From Bacteroidota bacterium (GTDB taxonomy: Bacteria; Bacteroidota; Rhodothermia; Rhodothermales; JANQRZ01), in contig JBCDKT010000002.1 of assembly GCA_038746285.1 (NCBI GenBank), positions 62,001 to 126,000 on the forward strand: a stretch of 64,000 nucleotides of DNA. The letters are read 5' to 3'. The notes under the pieces were generated by a model that saw nothing but the letters and a program-made list of their open reading frames with translations, was not told the DNA's origin and did not search any database. Both the position numbers and the translations under genes were made by a program. This document shows positions 16,601 to 24,605 of this stretch, piece by piece. Positions within the stretch are counted from its first letter, which is position 1; each line of letters begins with the position of its first letter.

Positions 16601-17582
16601 GGACCGCGAGAGCCTCGAAGCCCTCCGCAGCCTGACGATCCTCTACGAGGGCCAGCAGATCCCGCTCGTCTCGGTTGCCGACATCTCGATCGGCACCGGG
16701 CTGGGCAACATCACGCGGCTCGACCAGGAGCGCGTCGTGAGCGTCTCCGGCGGGGCCGCCGAGGGGGTCAACGGCAACGCGCTGCTCGGGACCGTCCAGG
16801 GCTACCTCGCCGACTACGTCGAGAACGAGGTCCCGCCCGGCATCACGATCCGCTACACCGGCGAGAGCGAAGACCAAGCCGAGAGCTTCGGCTTCCTCAC
16901 GACGGCCCTCCTGATCGCGCTTGCGCTCATCACGATCATCCTGCTCTTGCAGTTCAACTCGGTCGGCAACACGCTCATCATCATGATCGCAACCGGGCTG
17001 TCCCTCATTGGCGTGATGCTTGGGCTGATCCTCACGCGGACGCCCTTCGGGCTGATGACGTTCATCGGGCTGATCTCGCTCGCCGGGATCGTGGTCAACA
17101 ACGCGATCGTGCTCATCGACTACATCGAGCAACTCCGCAGCCGGGGGCTGGAGAAGCAGGAGGCCGTGATCGAGGGCGGGGCGACGCGCCTCCGGCCGGT
17201 GATTCTGACCGCGCTCACGACGGTGATCGGCCTCGTCCCCCTCACGTTCGGGCTGAACATCGACTTCGTCGGCCTCCTCACGGACCTCGACCCGGCCTTT
17301 GCCCTCGGCTCGGAGAACACGCAGTTCTGGGGACCGATGGGGACGGCGATCATCTCGGGCCTGACGTTTGCGACCTTCCTCACGCTCGTCATCGTCCCGG
17401 TGATGTATTCGACGTTCGACTCGCTGGCGACCCGGCTGTCGTCGTCCCGGGCGGAGCAGGCCACGCCAGACACCTCGGACGACGCGCTCGCGCCGGCGGG
17501 GACGCTCACGCCGGCCGCCGTCCCGGTCGCCGGACGCGGCGACGGCGGCCCGATGACCGAGAAGCCCACGACGCGGAGCTAA
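13665..17582 (+). CDS. RND efflux permease with a large central membrane insertion
   Basis: Inner-membrane proton-driven pump of the AcrB/HAE1 type. The N-terminal helix (KITNLAIGNRIAVVVLTVVL), porter domains, and the TM4 block (LGMMVDNAVVIIENI, Asp-Asn in place of the AcrB Asp-Asp pair) are present. The second half contains the matching LISLAGIVVNNAIVLIDYIE region. At 1305 residues it is about 250 longer than typical. Most of the excess lies between the two halves (about residues 505-720), where some six further hydrophobic segments replace the usual short loop. Last gene of the TetR-TolC-adaptor-pump run; substrate unknown. Confidence 0.92.
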   Translation: MKITNLAIGNRIAVVVLTVVLVVGGLIAYVSIPKEAEPEIEFATVVVTTVYPGASPDDIESILTQEIEREVVSVDGIDDLRSISSESVSTVIIEFTPDVDVDNAIIDVREAVDRAKVDWPVEVEEPIVSEIDTSEFPVITVNLAANYSLAQLRDVSEDLQDEIESVPGILEVDLIGGLTREVQVDVDLAALQGYNLTFGDVIETVQRENINIPGGSVDVDRQNYLVRVNGDLDTPEQINDLVIDAPGGRPIYVRDVAEARLGFRERSTYARLQVLRTEVEDGEYVVNPDPVNLNVVSLSVKKRPGTNIIEVVDRVRETVAEYPLPGGTEVTFTGDSSENVETLVSDLENNIISGLIFVVLVLLFFLGVRNATLVGLAIPLSMFLSFVIFAVMGQTLNFIILFSLIIALGMMVDNAVVIIENIYRYREMGYGRWEAARLGTGEVGLAVAASTATTVAAFAPMLLWPGIIGKFMSYMPLTLIVVLSSSLFVALVINPVVTGYFMRLDGEEAPKRSRRFRLGATAAIVFLGIVLALANWKTFVVLAVAVPLLYFLQTRVLGPFSKRFQEETVPRQTARYRAFLTWMLERDYSEDRAMLRNTFALSSFTLGALLLIGGAMLGGVSQPASLLLLVPGGLLLAVGALGILFHALETIMLGRMGSVKGGAIFGAVVGTLCLLLWFGGRIEEPIIILELMALPAVIVVFGLIGAAVLGDRTRLVLTDNRARLLTATLAALVAIFGLFALAPTGVEFFPPNDPNFIEVNVEAPLGTNIEASNAIANEAYNRIEQVLAENDASEENVKTVLTRVGVGGDVLFGGGSASPEYSTVTLTMKDFSDRAEPSTLTIRKIREQLQGIPGTSIEIVKDQNGPPTGRPVNIEVAGEDFDQIVSVSQELKQRLVRGATELDPETGEPVLAGLVDISDDLDTGRPQFQVDVDRERAAQFGLSTRQISQTIQAAINGFETSTFRTGEDEYDIVVRLRKQDRESLEALRSLTILYEGQQIPLVSVADISIGTGLGNITRLDQERVVSVSGGAAEGVNGNALLGTVQGYLADYVENEVPPGITIRYTGESEDQAESFGFLTTALLIALALITIILLLQFNSVGNTLIIMIATGLSLIGVMLGLILTRTPFGLMTFIGLISLAGIVVNNAIVLIDYIEQLRSRGLEKQEAVIEGGATRLRPVILTALTTVIGLVPLTFGLNIDFVGLLTDLDPAFALGSENTQFWGPMGTAIISGLTFATFLTLVIVPVMYSTFDSLATRLSSSRAEQATPDTSDDALAPAGTLTPAAVPVAGRGDGGPMTEKPTTRS

Positions 17583-17602
17583 CCCACTAACCTATTCTCG
17601 TC

Positions 17603-18727
17603 GTGACCCGGCTCTCGCTCCTGGAAGCACGACTCCGGCGCTGGTTCCGCCTCTTTCTCCCACTGTGGGTGAGCTGGGCCGTCACAGCCTTTGTGGCTGC
17701 CGAGTTGGTGGATGCGCAGCCTCCGGAGGCTCCGTGGTGGCACAGTGTCGTACTTCCCATTCTCGTGGGCGGTCTGGTCGCAGCGGGGGGCGCATGGCTG
17801 GAGACGGGCGTGCTGGCGCGGGCCGGGCGGCGCCTGCCGCTTGGCCTCACGCTTGCCCTGCGCACGGCGCTCTACGCCCTCGTCGTAGCCGCGGCCCTCG
17901 CCGTGATGATCGTGCGAGTGCTTCCCGCGCTGACGGGACTGCCCTTGAGCACGCTCATCGAGGACGTTGGTGTGGAGCAGACCATCCGGCGGTTCTGGTC
18001 CGTGCTCGTGCTGCTCGTGCTCGGCTCGTTCGTGATCAACCTCGCGCTGCAACTCCGCCGCGTGCTCGGCGGGGGCACGCTGTGGGCGCTGCTCGTGGGC
18101 CGCTACCTCCGCCCGACCCCGGAAGAGCGCCTCTTCATGTTCCTCGACCTGACCGACTCGACGGCGATTGCCGAGCGCCTCGGCCCGTTCCGGTTCACGG
18201 ACTTCAAGAACGACTTCTTCGCCGACGTCGCCCAGCCAGTGCTGACGACCCGCGGCCAGATCTACCAGTACGTCGGCGACGAGGTGGTGATCACATGGCC
18301 GATGGCGCAGGGCCTCCGCGGCGGCGCGTTCCTTCGGTGCTTCTTTCTTCTCGAAGACCGGGTCCAGCGCCGCGCCGCGTACTACCAGGCGACCTATGGC
18401 TGCGTGCCTGCGTTCAAGGCGGGCTGCCACGGCGGCGAAGTCGTGACCGCGTTCATCGGGGACCTCAAGAGCGACCTCGCCTACTCGGGCGATGTCGTCA
18501 ACACAGCGGCGCGGATCGAGGGCCAGTGCCGGCCGCTCGGGTACCGCTTGCTCATCTCCGACACGCTCCTGGAGCGCTGCCCGCTGCCCGACGGGCTGAC
18601 GGCCGAGGAGGTCGGCACCGTCCTGCTTCGCGGAAAGGCTGAAGCCCTCCAACTCTACAGCATCAGTGGACCGAGACCGGAGCAGGCGTCGGAGCACGAA
18701 CGGACTGCCGCCGTGCCTTCGGGGTAA
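17603..18727 (+). CDS. Membrane-bound class III adenylate cyclase
   Basis: A 374-residue protein with four predicted membrane helices (about residues 17-36, 46-64, 82-105, 125-148) followed by a cyclase homology domain (about 175-355). Two metal Asp are seen in FLDLTDST and YVGDEVVITWP; the substrate Lys lies in FKAGCHGG, and the transition-state Asn and Arg in GDVVNTAARIEGQC. The Lys/Asp pair favours ATP over GTP, so the product is probably cAMP. The GTG start at 17603 lies 20 bp after the RND stop; co-transcription with the pump is possible. Confidence 0.85.
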   Translation: MTRLSLLEARLRRWFRLFLPLWVSWAVTAFVAAELVDAQPPEAPWWHSVVLPILVGGLVAAGGAWLETGVLARAGRRLPLGLTLALRTALYALVVAAALAVMIVRVLPALTGLPLSTLIEDVGVEQTIRRFWSVLVLLVLGSFVINLALQLRRVLGGGTLWALLVGRYLRPTPEERLFMFLDLTDSTAIAERLGPFRFTDFKNDFFADVAQPVLTTRGQIYQYVGDEVVITWPMAQGLRGGAFLRCFFLLEDRVQRRAAYYQATYGCVPAFKAGCHGGEVVTAFIGDLKSDLAYSGDVVNTAARIEGQCRPLGYRLLISDTLLERCPLPDGLTAEEVGTVLLRGKAEALQLYSISGPRPEQASEHERTAAVPSG

Positions 18728-18787
18728 TTCGCTCGACGCAGGCCCGCGCGCTGCATTCTGTCTCTCACCTCTTTTCTCTGGCTTCTC

Positions 18788-19618
18788 ATGAGCGCCTTCG
18801 TCCGCCTTCAGCACCTCCTCCCGCAGCACGGGCTGTCCCGCGCCGTGGGCCTCCTCGCGTCGTCCGAGGTGCCGTGGATTCGGGAGCCACTGATCCGCCT
18901 CTTCGCCAGCGTCTACGGTATCGATATGACCGAGGCTGAGCGTCCCGACCTCGCCAGCTACCGCTCGTTCAACGATTTCTTTACCCGCGCTCTCGTCTCC
19001 AGCGCCCGCCCCATCGACCCGGCATCGGACTCGGTCGTCAGCCCGGCCGACGGGGCGGTGAGCCAGACGGGAATCATCGAGCAGGGCGAGCTGATCCAGG
19101 CCAAAGGCATCCGCTACCCGTTCGGCGCGCTCGCCGACGTGTGCGCCGGTCCCGGCTTCGAGGGCGGGGCCTTCGTGACGGTCTACCTCTCGCCGAAGGA
19201 CTACCACCGGGTCCACCTCCCGCTCGCCGGGCGGCTCGTGCGGACGGTCGCCGTCCCCGGCCGACTGTTCTCGGTCAACGCCACGACCGAGGCCGGGGTC
19301 GAGGGCCTGTTCGCCGTCAACGAGCGCTTGGTGATGGAGTTCGAGACCGACGCCGGCCGGATGCTCGTGGTGATGGTGGGAGCGATGATCGTGGCGAGCA
19401 TCGAGACGGTGTGGCCCGGCCCACGCTCGCCGTACCAGACGAAGCAGGTAACCGAGCACGACCTCGCGTTCGAGAAGGGGGCCGAGATTGGACGGTTTCT
19501 CCTCGGCAGCAGCGTCGTCCTCGCCTTCGAGCAAGGCCGCGTCCGGCTCGACGAGGCGCTGGCCCCAGGCTTCGTCGTGCGGATGGGCGAGGCCGTCGGC
19601 TCGGAGGTCGCCGCCTGA
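18788..19618 (+). CDS. psd: Phosphatidylserine decarboxylase
   Basis: Makes phosphatidylethanolamine from phosphatidylserine at the inner membrane. The 276-residue proenzyme shows SPADGAVS with the catalytic Asp, YLSPKDYHRVHLP with the catalytic His, and LGSS near the C-terminus where self-cleavage before Ser would create the pyruvoyl group; E. coli has LGST, so the cleavage serine is kept. N-terminal RSFNDFFTRAL is a family hallmark. The ATG at 18788 follows a short pyrimidine-rich leader. No phosphatidylserine synthase gene is nearby. Confidence 0.93.
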   Translation: MSAFVRLQHLLPQHGLSRAVGLLASSEVPWIREPLIRLFASVYGIDMTEAERPDLASYRSFNDFFTRALVSSARPIDPASDSVVSPADGAVSQTGIIEQGELIQAKGIRYPFGALADVCAGPGFEGGAFVTVYLSPKDYHRVHLPLAGRLVRTVAVPGRLFSVNATTEAGVEGLFAVNERLVMEFETDAGRMLVVMVGAMIVASIETVWPGPRSPYQTKQVTEHDLAFEKGAEIGRFLLGSSVVLAFEQGRVRLDEALAPGFVVRMGEAVGSEVAA

Positions 19619-19757
19619 TTCTCCTGGGCGATAACGTTTCGATCACACCAGCGCACCTAACCCTGCTGTAGCGTACCATCCCCCAGGACCTACCCACGTG
19701 GCCGAACTCGCACTAGGCCGCCGCGTTGCAGCCGCTCAATCCGCCACCGCCTTGTCC

Positions 19758-21092
19758 ATGCGTTTCGCTCTTCTGTGCGTGCTCGCGGCGATGCTTACCG
19801 CCTCGCCCGCCCGCGCTCAGTATCCCGCCCCCGCCGACTCCGTCGCGGCGACGCTGGACCCGGCTTCGGACGACGAAGCGAACCAGGCGTCCGACCCGGA
19901 CCGGGTTCCGTACGAGACCGAGACGAACCTCGGTGCGCACGTCCTCGCGCTTCCGGCTACGGTCTGGGGTGGCGTGGCCTACCTCTTCCGCTCGCTCGTG
20001 CTCTACGCCGAGTACAGCGGCAATATCGAGCGCGCCGAGCGGCTGCTCCAGAACCGGCCGCCCGTCTACGCGCTCCCGACGCTGAGCGTGGGCGGGCGCG
20101 AGGGTCTCGCGGGCGGGCTGACGGTCTTCGCCACCGAGGGGCTACTCGGCGGGCAGCGCAGCGGGCGGATCGGCGGTTTCTACGCGGCCGACGGCTCATA
20201 CGCTGCCTCCGGCCGGTTCAACGACGGGGGCCTCTTCGGCAGCCCGCTTCGCCTGCTCGTCAGCGGAGGCTACGAGCGCGATGCCGAGGAGCGCTTCTTC
20301 GCCCTCGGCAACGACAGCGACGACGACGAACTGATCGACTACGCCTTCGAGCAGGGCCTGGCCGGGATGGGGTTCGAGCTACCCGTCGGCGCGCACGTCC
20401 GCCTCGGGGCCGACGGCGAGTTCAAGCACTACGAGGTGACGAGCTTCGACGAGGAAGGCGGCACGCCCTTCCCCGCCGACAGCGTCGCCGGGTTCGGCGG
20501 GGCGGACTTCCTCTCGGCTGGGGCGACGTTCGTGCTCGACTTCAGCCGGGCCGGGGGGCTCTACGCCCCGCGCACGGTCGGCGGGACCGAACTGATCCTC
20601 GGGGTCCGCTACGGCACCGACGTCTCGGCGGCCCCCGCCGGCGGCCCGCTCGGCTACCTCCGCACCTCGGCCGAGGTGAGGCAGTTCGTCCCGGTTCCCT
20701 TCCTCGCCCCCGAGCGGCGGCTCGCGCTCCGCGCCCGCCTCGTCCGCGTCAACGCACCGGGCGGCGACACGGTGCCGTTCTACGAACTCGCCACACTCGG
20801 CGGGCCGGACGACCTGCGCGGCTTCCGCTTCGACCGCTTCCGCGACCAGGGCAGTCTGCTCGTCACCGCCGAGTACCGCTGGCCCATCTTCAACACCTTC
20901 GACGCCGTCCTCTTCACCGACGCCGGGCAGGTCTTCGACGACTTTGAGGAGATCGGCCTTGAGGAATTCCACTTCGACTTCGGCGGCGGCTTCCGCGTCT
21001 TCGGGGCCGGAGGCGTCGCCGCCCGCGTCGAACTCGCCTTCAGCCCCGAAGGCCCGCCGCGCCTGATCGCCCAAGTGGGAACCTCGTTCTGA
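19758..21092 (+). CDS. Omp85-like outer-membrane beta-barrel protein
   Basis: A 444-residue exported protein with signal peptide MRFALLCVLAAMLTASPARAQ; an in-frame GTG 60 bases upstream is less likely. The C-terminal two thirds alternate polar and hydrophobic residues as in a 16-strand barrel. It contains the block LGGPDDLRGFRFDRFRDQG, matching the (V/L)RG(F/Y) tip motif of the BamA/TamA surface-antigen barrel, followed by EYRWPIF. No POTRA domain is evident in the short N-terminal part (residues 21-110). The stop overlaps the ATG of the lipoprotein gene (TGATG), so the two proteins are probably made together. Confidence 0.75.
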   Translation: MRFALLCVLAAMLTASPARAQYPAPADSVAATLDPASDDEANQASDPDRVPYETETNLGAHVLALPATVWGGVAYLFRSLVLYAEYSGNIERAERLLQNRPPVYALPTLSVGGREGLAGGLTVFATEGLLGGQRSGRIGGFYAADGSYAASGRFNDGGLFGSPLRLLVSGGYERDAEERFFALGNDSDDDELIDYAFEQGLAGMGFELPVGAHVRLGADGEFKHYEVTSFDEEGGTPFPADSVAGFGGADFLSAGATFVLDFSRAGGLYAPRTVGGTELILGVRYGTDVSAAPAGGPLGYLRTSAEVRQFVPVPFLAPERRLALRARLVRVNAPGGDTVPFYELATLGGPDDLRGFRFDRFRDQGSLLVTAEYRWPIFNTFDAVLFTDAGQVFDDFEEIGLEEFHFDFGGGFRVFGAGGVAARVELAFSPEGPPRLIAQVGTSF

Positions 21093-22822
21093 TGACGCAC
21101 CGCACGCTCCTTCTCCTCCTCGTCCTCGGACTCGCCGGGTGCGCCGGCACGAAGCCCTACACGACGGGGCCGGTCAAGACGTTCGACCCGGACAACCGCG
21201 ACATCTCGCGCCCGGCGGAGGCGCGCGAGAACCAGTACTGGGACCCCATCGACCGGACGTTCTTCTACCAAATCCAGAAGCCGCTCGACCTCAACTGGCT
21301 CGGTCGGAAAATCGGGCAAGGGCTGGGCCTCGTCGGGCCGAAGGAGGCGCAGAACGTCAACACGCTCGACGAGGTGCCGAACTCGTCGTGGTTCACGCAG
21401 CGGCACTTCTACTTCCCGATGTCCGAGGCCGAGCTCCGGCGCGGCCCGAACGTCACCGACGGGCCGGACCTCTCGGCGTGGACCGTGATCGCGGGCAAGA
21501 GCGAGGGCAAGACGAAGGGCTTTACGATCGAGGACGCGCGCGGCGACCGCTACGTCATCAAGTTCGACGGCCCGAACTTCCCCGAACTGACCTCCTCGGC
21601 CGAGGTCATCGCAACCAAGATCTACCACGCGGCGGGCTACTTCGTCCCCCAGAACACCGTCACCTACTTCGACCCGGCGATCCTGTCGCTTGGCCCCGAG
21701 GCCGAGGTCGAAGTCGAGGGCCGCGAGCGCCGGATGACCGACGCCGACCTCGCCGCGATCCTCGACCCGCAGCCGCGCCGCGCCGACGGGCGCATCCGGG
21801 CGATGGCGAGCAAGTACGTCGACGGCCGCCCCATCGGCATCTGGACCTTCCGGGGCACCAAGCGCGACGACCCCAACGACCGCGTCCGCCACGAGCACCG
21901 CCGCGAGCTGCGCGGCCTGTCGGTGCTCGGAAGCTGGATCAACGACGCCGACCGCCGCAACGCCAACACGCTCTCGGTCTACACGACGGACGTGCGCGCC
22001 GGTGCCGATGGCAGCCCCGACACGGCGCGCTACATCAAGCACTACGTCCTCGACATGGGGTCCACGCTCGGCGCGAACGGCTCGGGCACCCACGTCGTGC
22101 AGCACGGGCAGGAGTACCTCTTCGACCCGCGCACGATGGCCTACCAGACCGTCACCCTCGGCCTCGACCCAAAGCCGTGGGAGTTCCAGCCGCTGGAGAT
22201 CAAGTACCCGTCGGTTGGCTACTTCACGGCGGAGTATTTCGAGCCGGAGGACTGGGTGATGGTCCACCCGAACCCGGCCTACGAGTACCGCACCGACCGC
22301 GACGGCTTCTGGGGCGCGAAGCGCGTCATGGCTTTCACCGAAGCCGAGGTCCGCGCGATCGTGGACGAGGGCCAGCTTACCAATCCAGAGGCTGAGGAGT
22401 ACCTCGTGCAGACCCTCCTCGCCCGCCGCGAAGCGATTGGCCGCTACTGGTTCGGCCAGGTCAACCCGCTCGACCGCTTCGTGCTCGCCCGGCTCGACTT
22501 TGCCGGTGGCAGCGAGCCGTTCGTGCTGGAGTTCGACGACCTCGCCGTGACGTACGGGCTGGAGCCGAGCGCTGCGAGCCGCTACGCCTACGCCGTCTAC
22601 CACGGCGGCACCCAACTCACCGACGGCACCGCCGATGCGCCAAGCGTCCCGGTCCCCGCGCTTCCTGCCTCCGCCGCCGAGTCCACCGGCGAAGACGCCC
22701 GCGTGCTCCGCGTCGAACTCGTCACCCTCCGCGACGGCCAGGAGCCGAGCGACGCCGTGAACGTCTACCTCCACTTCCCCACCGACGGCCGCATGCGCGT
22801 CGTCGGCATCGAGCGAGAATAG
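21092..22822 (+). CDS. Lipoprotein with protein-kinase-like motifs
   Basis: A 576-residue lipoprotein (LGLAGCAG, Cys about residue 17) of a family I cannot name. Its middle carries motifs ordered as in atypical kinases such as HipA, CotH or FAM20C. A putative ATP lysine lies in YVIKFDGP (K157), with a helix glutamate in SSAEVIATKI (E171). A catalytic-loop-like NDADRRNAN follows (D285-N290), and then a metal-loop-like VLDMGSTLG (D321). About 100 residues of extra sequence precede the core, and a C-terminal part (about 400-576) may be a beta domain. The lipobox implies a location outside the cytoplasm. Coupled by TGATG to the Omp85-like gene. The kinase idea is inference from motif order. Confidence 0.6.
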   Translation: MTHRTLLLLLVLGLAGCAGTKPYTTGPVKTFDPDNRDISRPAEARENQYWDPIDRTFFYQIQKPLDLNWLGRKIGQGLGLVGPKEAQNVNTLDEVPNSSWFTQRHFYFPMSEAELRRGPNVTDGPDLSAWTVIAGKSEGKTKGFTIEDARGDRYVIKFDGPNFPELTSSAEVIATKIYHAAGYFVPQNTVTYFDPAILSLGPEAEVEVEGRERRMTDADLAAILDPQPRRADGRIRAMASKYVDGRPIGIWTFRGTKRDDPNDRVRHEHRRELRGLSVLGSWINDADRRNANTLSVYTTDVRAGADGSPDTARYIKHYVLDMGSTLGANGSGTHVVQHGQEYLFDPRTMAYQTVTLGLDPKPWEFQPLEIKYPSVGYFTAEYFEPEDWVMVHPNPAYEYRTDRDGFWGAKRVMAFTEAEVRAIVDEGQLTNPEAEEYLVQTLLARREAIGRYWFGQVNPLDRFVLARLDFAGGSEPFVLEFDDLAVTYGLEPSAASRYAYAVYHGGTQLTDGTADAPSVPVPALPASAAESTGEDARVLRVELVTLRDGQEPSDAVNVYLHFPTDGRMRVVGIERE

Positions 22823-22836
22823 CCACCCTACCACAA

Positions 22837-22908
22837 GCCATCCCCGCGCAGGCGGGGATCCACTGGGTTAGCAAGACCTGTGGATCCCGGCTCGAGGGCC
22901 AGGATGAC
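22837..22908. repeat. Short dispersed palindromic repeat (CCCCGCGCAGGCGGGGATCC type)
   Basis: Left arm CCATCCCCGCGCAGGCGGGGATCCAC and right arm GTGGATCCCGG...GGATGAC form an imperfect inverted repeat around a spacer of about 16 bp. The left arm itself holds the hairpin CCCCGC-GCAG-GCGGGG. Its minus-strand translation (RHPGPRAGIH) is typical of a repeat type scattered through unrelated genomes. It fills most of the gap between the lipoprotein and translocase genes. Confidence 0.7.
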
Positions 22909-22967
22909 GATACGCTAAGCTGCCGGGAGCTACGCTACCCCGCACGTTAGACACCGGACGCTGCCCT

Positions 22968-24332
22968 ATGCTGCAACGGCTCAAAGACGAGTTCCTCGAC
23001 CTCCGCCGCGACGAGTGGCCGCTGGCGCTCTCGATGTTCGGATACTTCTTCCTCGTCATCACCTCCTTCTGGATCCTCAAGCCGATCAAGAAGGCGCTCT
23101 TCATCGAGTTCTACGACCAGGACGGGTTCGCCCTCGCCGTGTCGGGACTGTTCCAAGTCGAGCTCCTCGCCTCGCAGGCGGAGCTGTTGGCGAAGGTGCT
23201 CAACATGGTCGTCGCAGCCGTCGCCGTCGTCGTGTTCACGATCCTCGCACGGCGGATGCGGCGGGAGCAACTGACCTATGCCTTCGCGGGGTTCTTCCTC
23301 GCGGCGTTCGCGGCCTACTCCCTCATCATCAACGACCCCGGCGACGCGACGGTCTGGAGCTTCTACCTCTTCGGCGACCTGTGGACGACGCTGATGGTGG
23401 CGACGTTCTTCGCCTTCCTCAACGACAGCGTGACGCCGCGCGCGGCGAAGCGGCTCTACGGCCTCGTCGTCCTCGGCGGCGTCGCCGGCGGGGCGTTCGG
23501 GACGACCTTCCTCGCGGTCTACATCGACGACATCCCGGTCTCGGCGTGGCTGTGGATCTGCTTCGGCATGGCCGTCGCGATCATCGGGCTGGCCTACGTT
23601 GCCGGGCGGATCGTCCGGCAGAACCCGCCGCCGGAAGTCACGCCCGAGGGCATCGACCCGGGCCGCGGCGAGGGGGCGACGAAGAAATCCAACGCGGCGC
23701 TCGAAGGGGCGCGGCTCGTCTTCCGCTCGAAGTACCTCCTCTCGATTGTCGCGATTGTCGGCATCTACGAGATCGTCTCGACGGTCCTCGACTTCCAGTT
23801 CTCGTCCACGATTGCCCACTACCTCGACGGCCCGGCCATCGGTCAGCAGTTCGCGACGGTCTTTGCGATCTCGAACGTGGTCGCGCTCGTCGTGCAGATC
23901 TTCCTGACGACGGTCGTGATGCGCCGCTTCGGCCTGACGACGGCGCTCCTCATCACCCCGTTTGTGATGGTCCTCGGCTCGGTCGCCTTCCTCGCCGTAC
24001 CCGTGCTGTGGGTCGGCTCGCTCCTCAACACCGCCGACAGCGCGTTTGCCTACTCGATCAACCAGAGTGCCCGCGAGGCGCTCTACACACCGACGACGCG
24101 CGACGAGAAGTATAAGGCCAAAGCGTTCATCGACATGTTCGTCCAGCGCTTTGCCAAGTCCGTCGCCGTCGGCGTGAGCCTCCTCGTGACGCTCCTCTTC
24201 GCTGACTTCTCGACGATCCGCTGGCTGAGCCTGCTCACCCTAGCCCTCGTTGCCGTGTGGGCCGTCGCCGCGCGCTACGCCGGTCGGCAGTTCGCCGAAA
24301 TGGAGTCGCGTGAAGAAACTACTGCAGGATGA
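22968..24332 (+). CDS. ATP/ADP translocase-like (Npt/NTT family) membrane protein
   Basis: A 454-residue polytopic protein with about 12 hydrophobic segments. The N-terminal block FFLVITSFWILKPIKKALFIE and the motifs LGGVAGGAFG and INQSAREALYTPTTRDEKYKAKAFID are typical of bacterial Npt1/Npt2-like relatives of the nucleotide translocases of obligate intracellular bacteria. A cytoplasmic Lys-rich loop lies around residues 230-245. In free-living bacteria the substrate is unproven. It follows the kinase-like lipoprotein gene after 145 bp containing a dispersed repeat, in the same direction. A paralogue fused to HEAT repeats starts at 27095. Confidence 0.75.
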   Translation: MLQRLKDEFLDLRRDEWPLALSMFGYFFLVITSFWILKPIKKALFIEFYDQDGFALAVSGLFQVELLASQAELLAKVLNMVVAAVAVVVFTILARRMRREQLTYAFAGFFLAAFAAYSLIINDPGDATVWSFYLFGDLWTTLMVATFFAFLNDSVTPRAAKRLYGLVVLGGVAGGAFGTTFLAVYIDDIPVSAWLWICFGMAVAIIGLAYVAGRIVRQNPPPEVTPEGIDPGRGEGATKKSNAALEGARLVFRSKYLLSIVAIVGIYEIVSTVLDFQFSSTIAHYLDGPAIGQQFATVFAISNVVALVVQIFLTTVVMRRFGLTTALLITPFVMVLGSVAFLAVPVLWVGSLLNTADSAFAYSINQSAREALYTPTTRDEKYKAKAFIDMFVQRFAKSVAVGVSLLVTLLFADFSTIRWLSLLTLALVAVWAVAARYAGRQFAEMESREETTAG

Positions 24333-24341
24333 CGCGCCAAC

Positions 24342-24605
24342 CTATCGGTACACGTCCCGCCGGTTGCCTACCTTCACTACCTCAACGACGAGCACATCAT
24401 CGGCGACCGTGTAGACAATCCGGTACGGTCCCTGCCGCACGCGGTATGCCTCCTGCCCCGAAAGCTTTGTGCAGCTAGGCGGTCGTGGGTCATCGGCGAG
24501 CGCTCTGATCCGCGCCACCACCCGCTGCCTATCCTTCTTCCGGCTGATTGATCGAATCTCTTTCGCCGCGCTCCGCTTGACCTCGATCCGATAGTGCCCC
24601 GGCAT
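24342..24605 (-). CDS. RelE/ParE-family mRNA-interferase toxin
   Basis: An 87-residue protein with the RelE fold pattern: YRIEVKRSAAKEIRSISRKK, a helical segment with VVARIRALADDPRP, then the strands LSGQEAYRVRQGPYRIVYTV and VVEVVKVGNRRDVYR. The conserved Arg residues of RVRQGPYR and the terminal R-x-x-VYR are the usual catalytic candidates. Its ATG overlaps by one base the TGA of the upstream RHH antitoxin gene, so they form a type II toxin-antitoxin unit. Confidence 0.87.
   Translation of the reverse strand: MPGHYRIEVKRSAAKEIRSISRKKDRQRVVARIRALADDPRPPSCTKLSGQEAYRVRQGPYRIVYTVADDVLVVEVVKVGNRRDVYR

Noticed and set aside
13518-17132. A 1204-codon open frame on the minus strand opposite the RND gene
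   Set aside because: It is rich in Asp, Arg, Glu and Val in the manner of antisense of G+C-rich coding DNA and has no family motif; the plus-strand RND gene is certain.
22837-22908. Rho-independent terminator after the lipoprotein gene
   Set aside because: No T-tract and the arms match a dispersed repeat type; a terminator role is possible but not supported.
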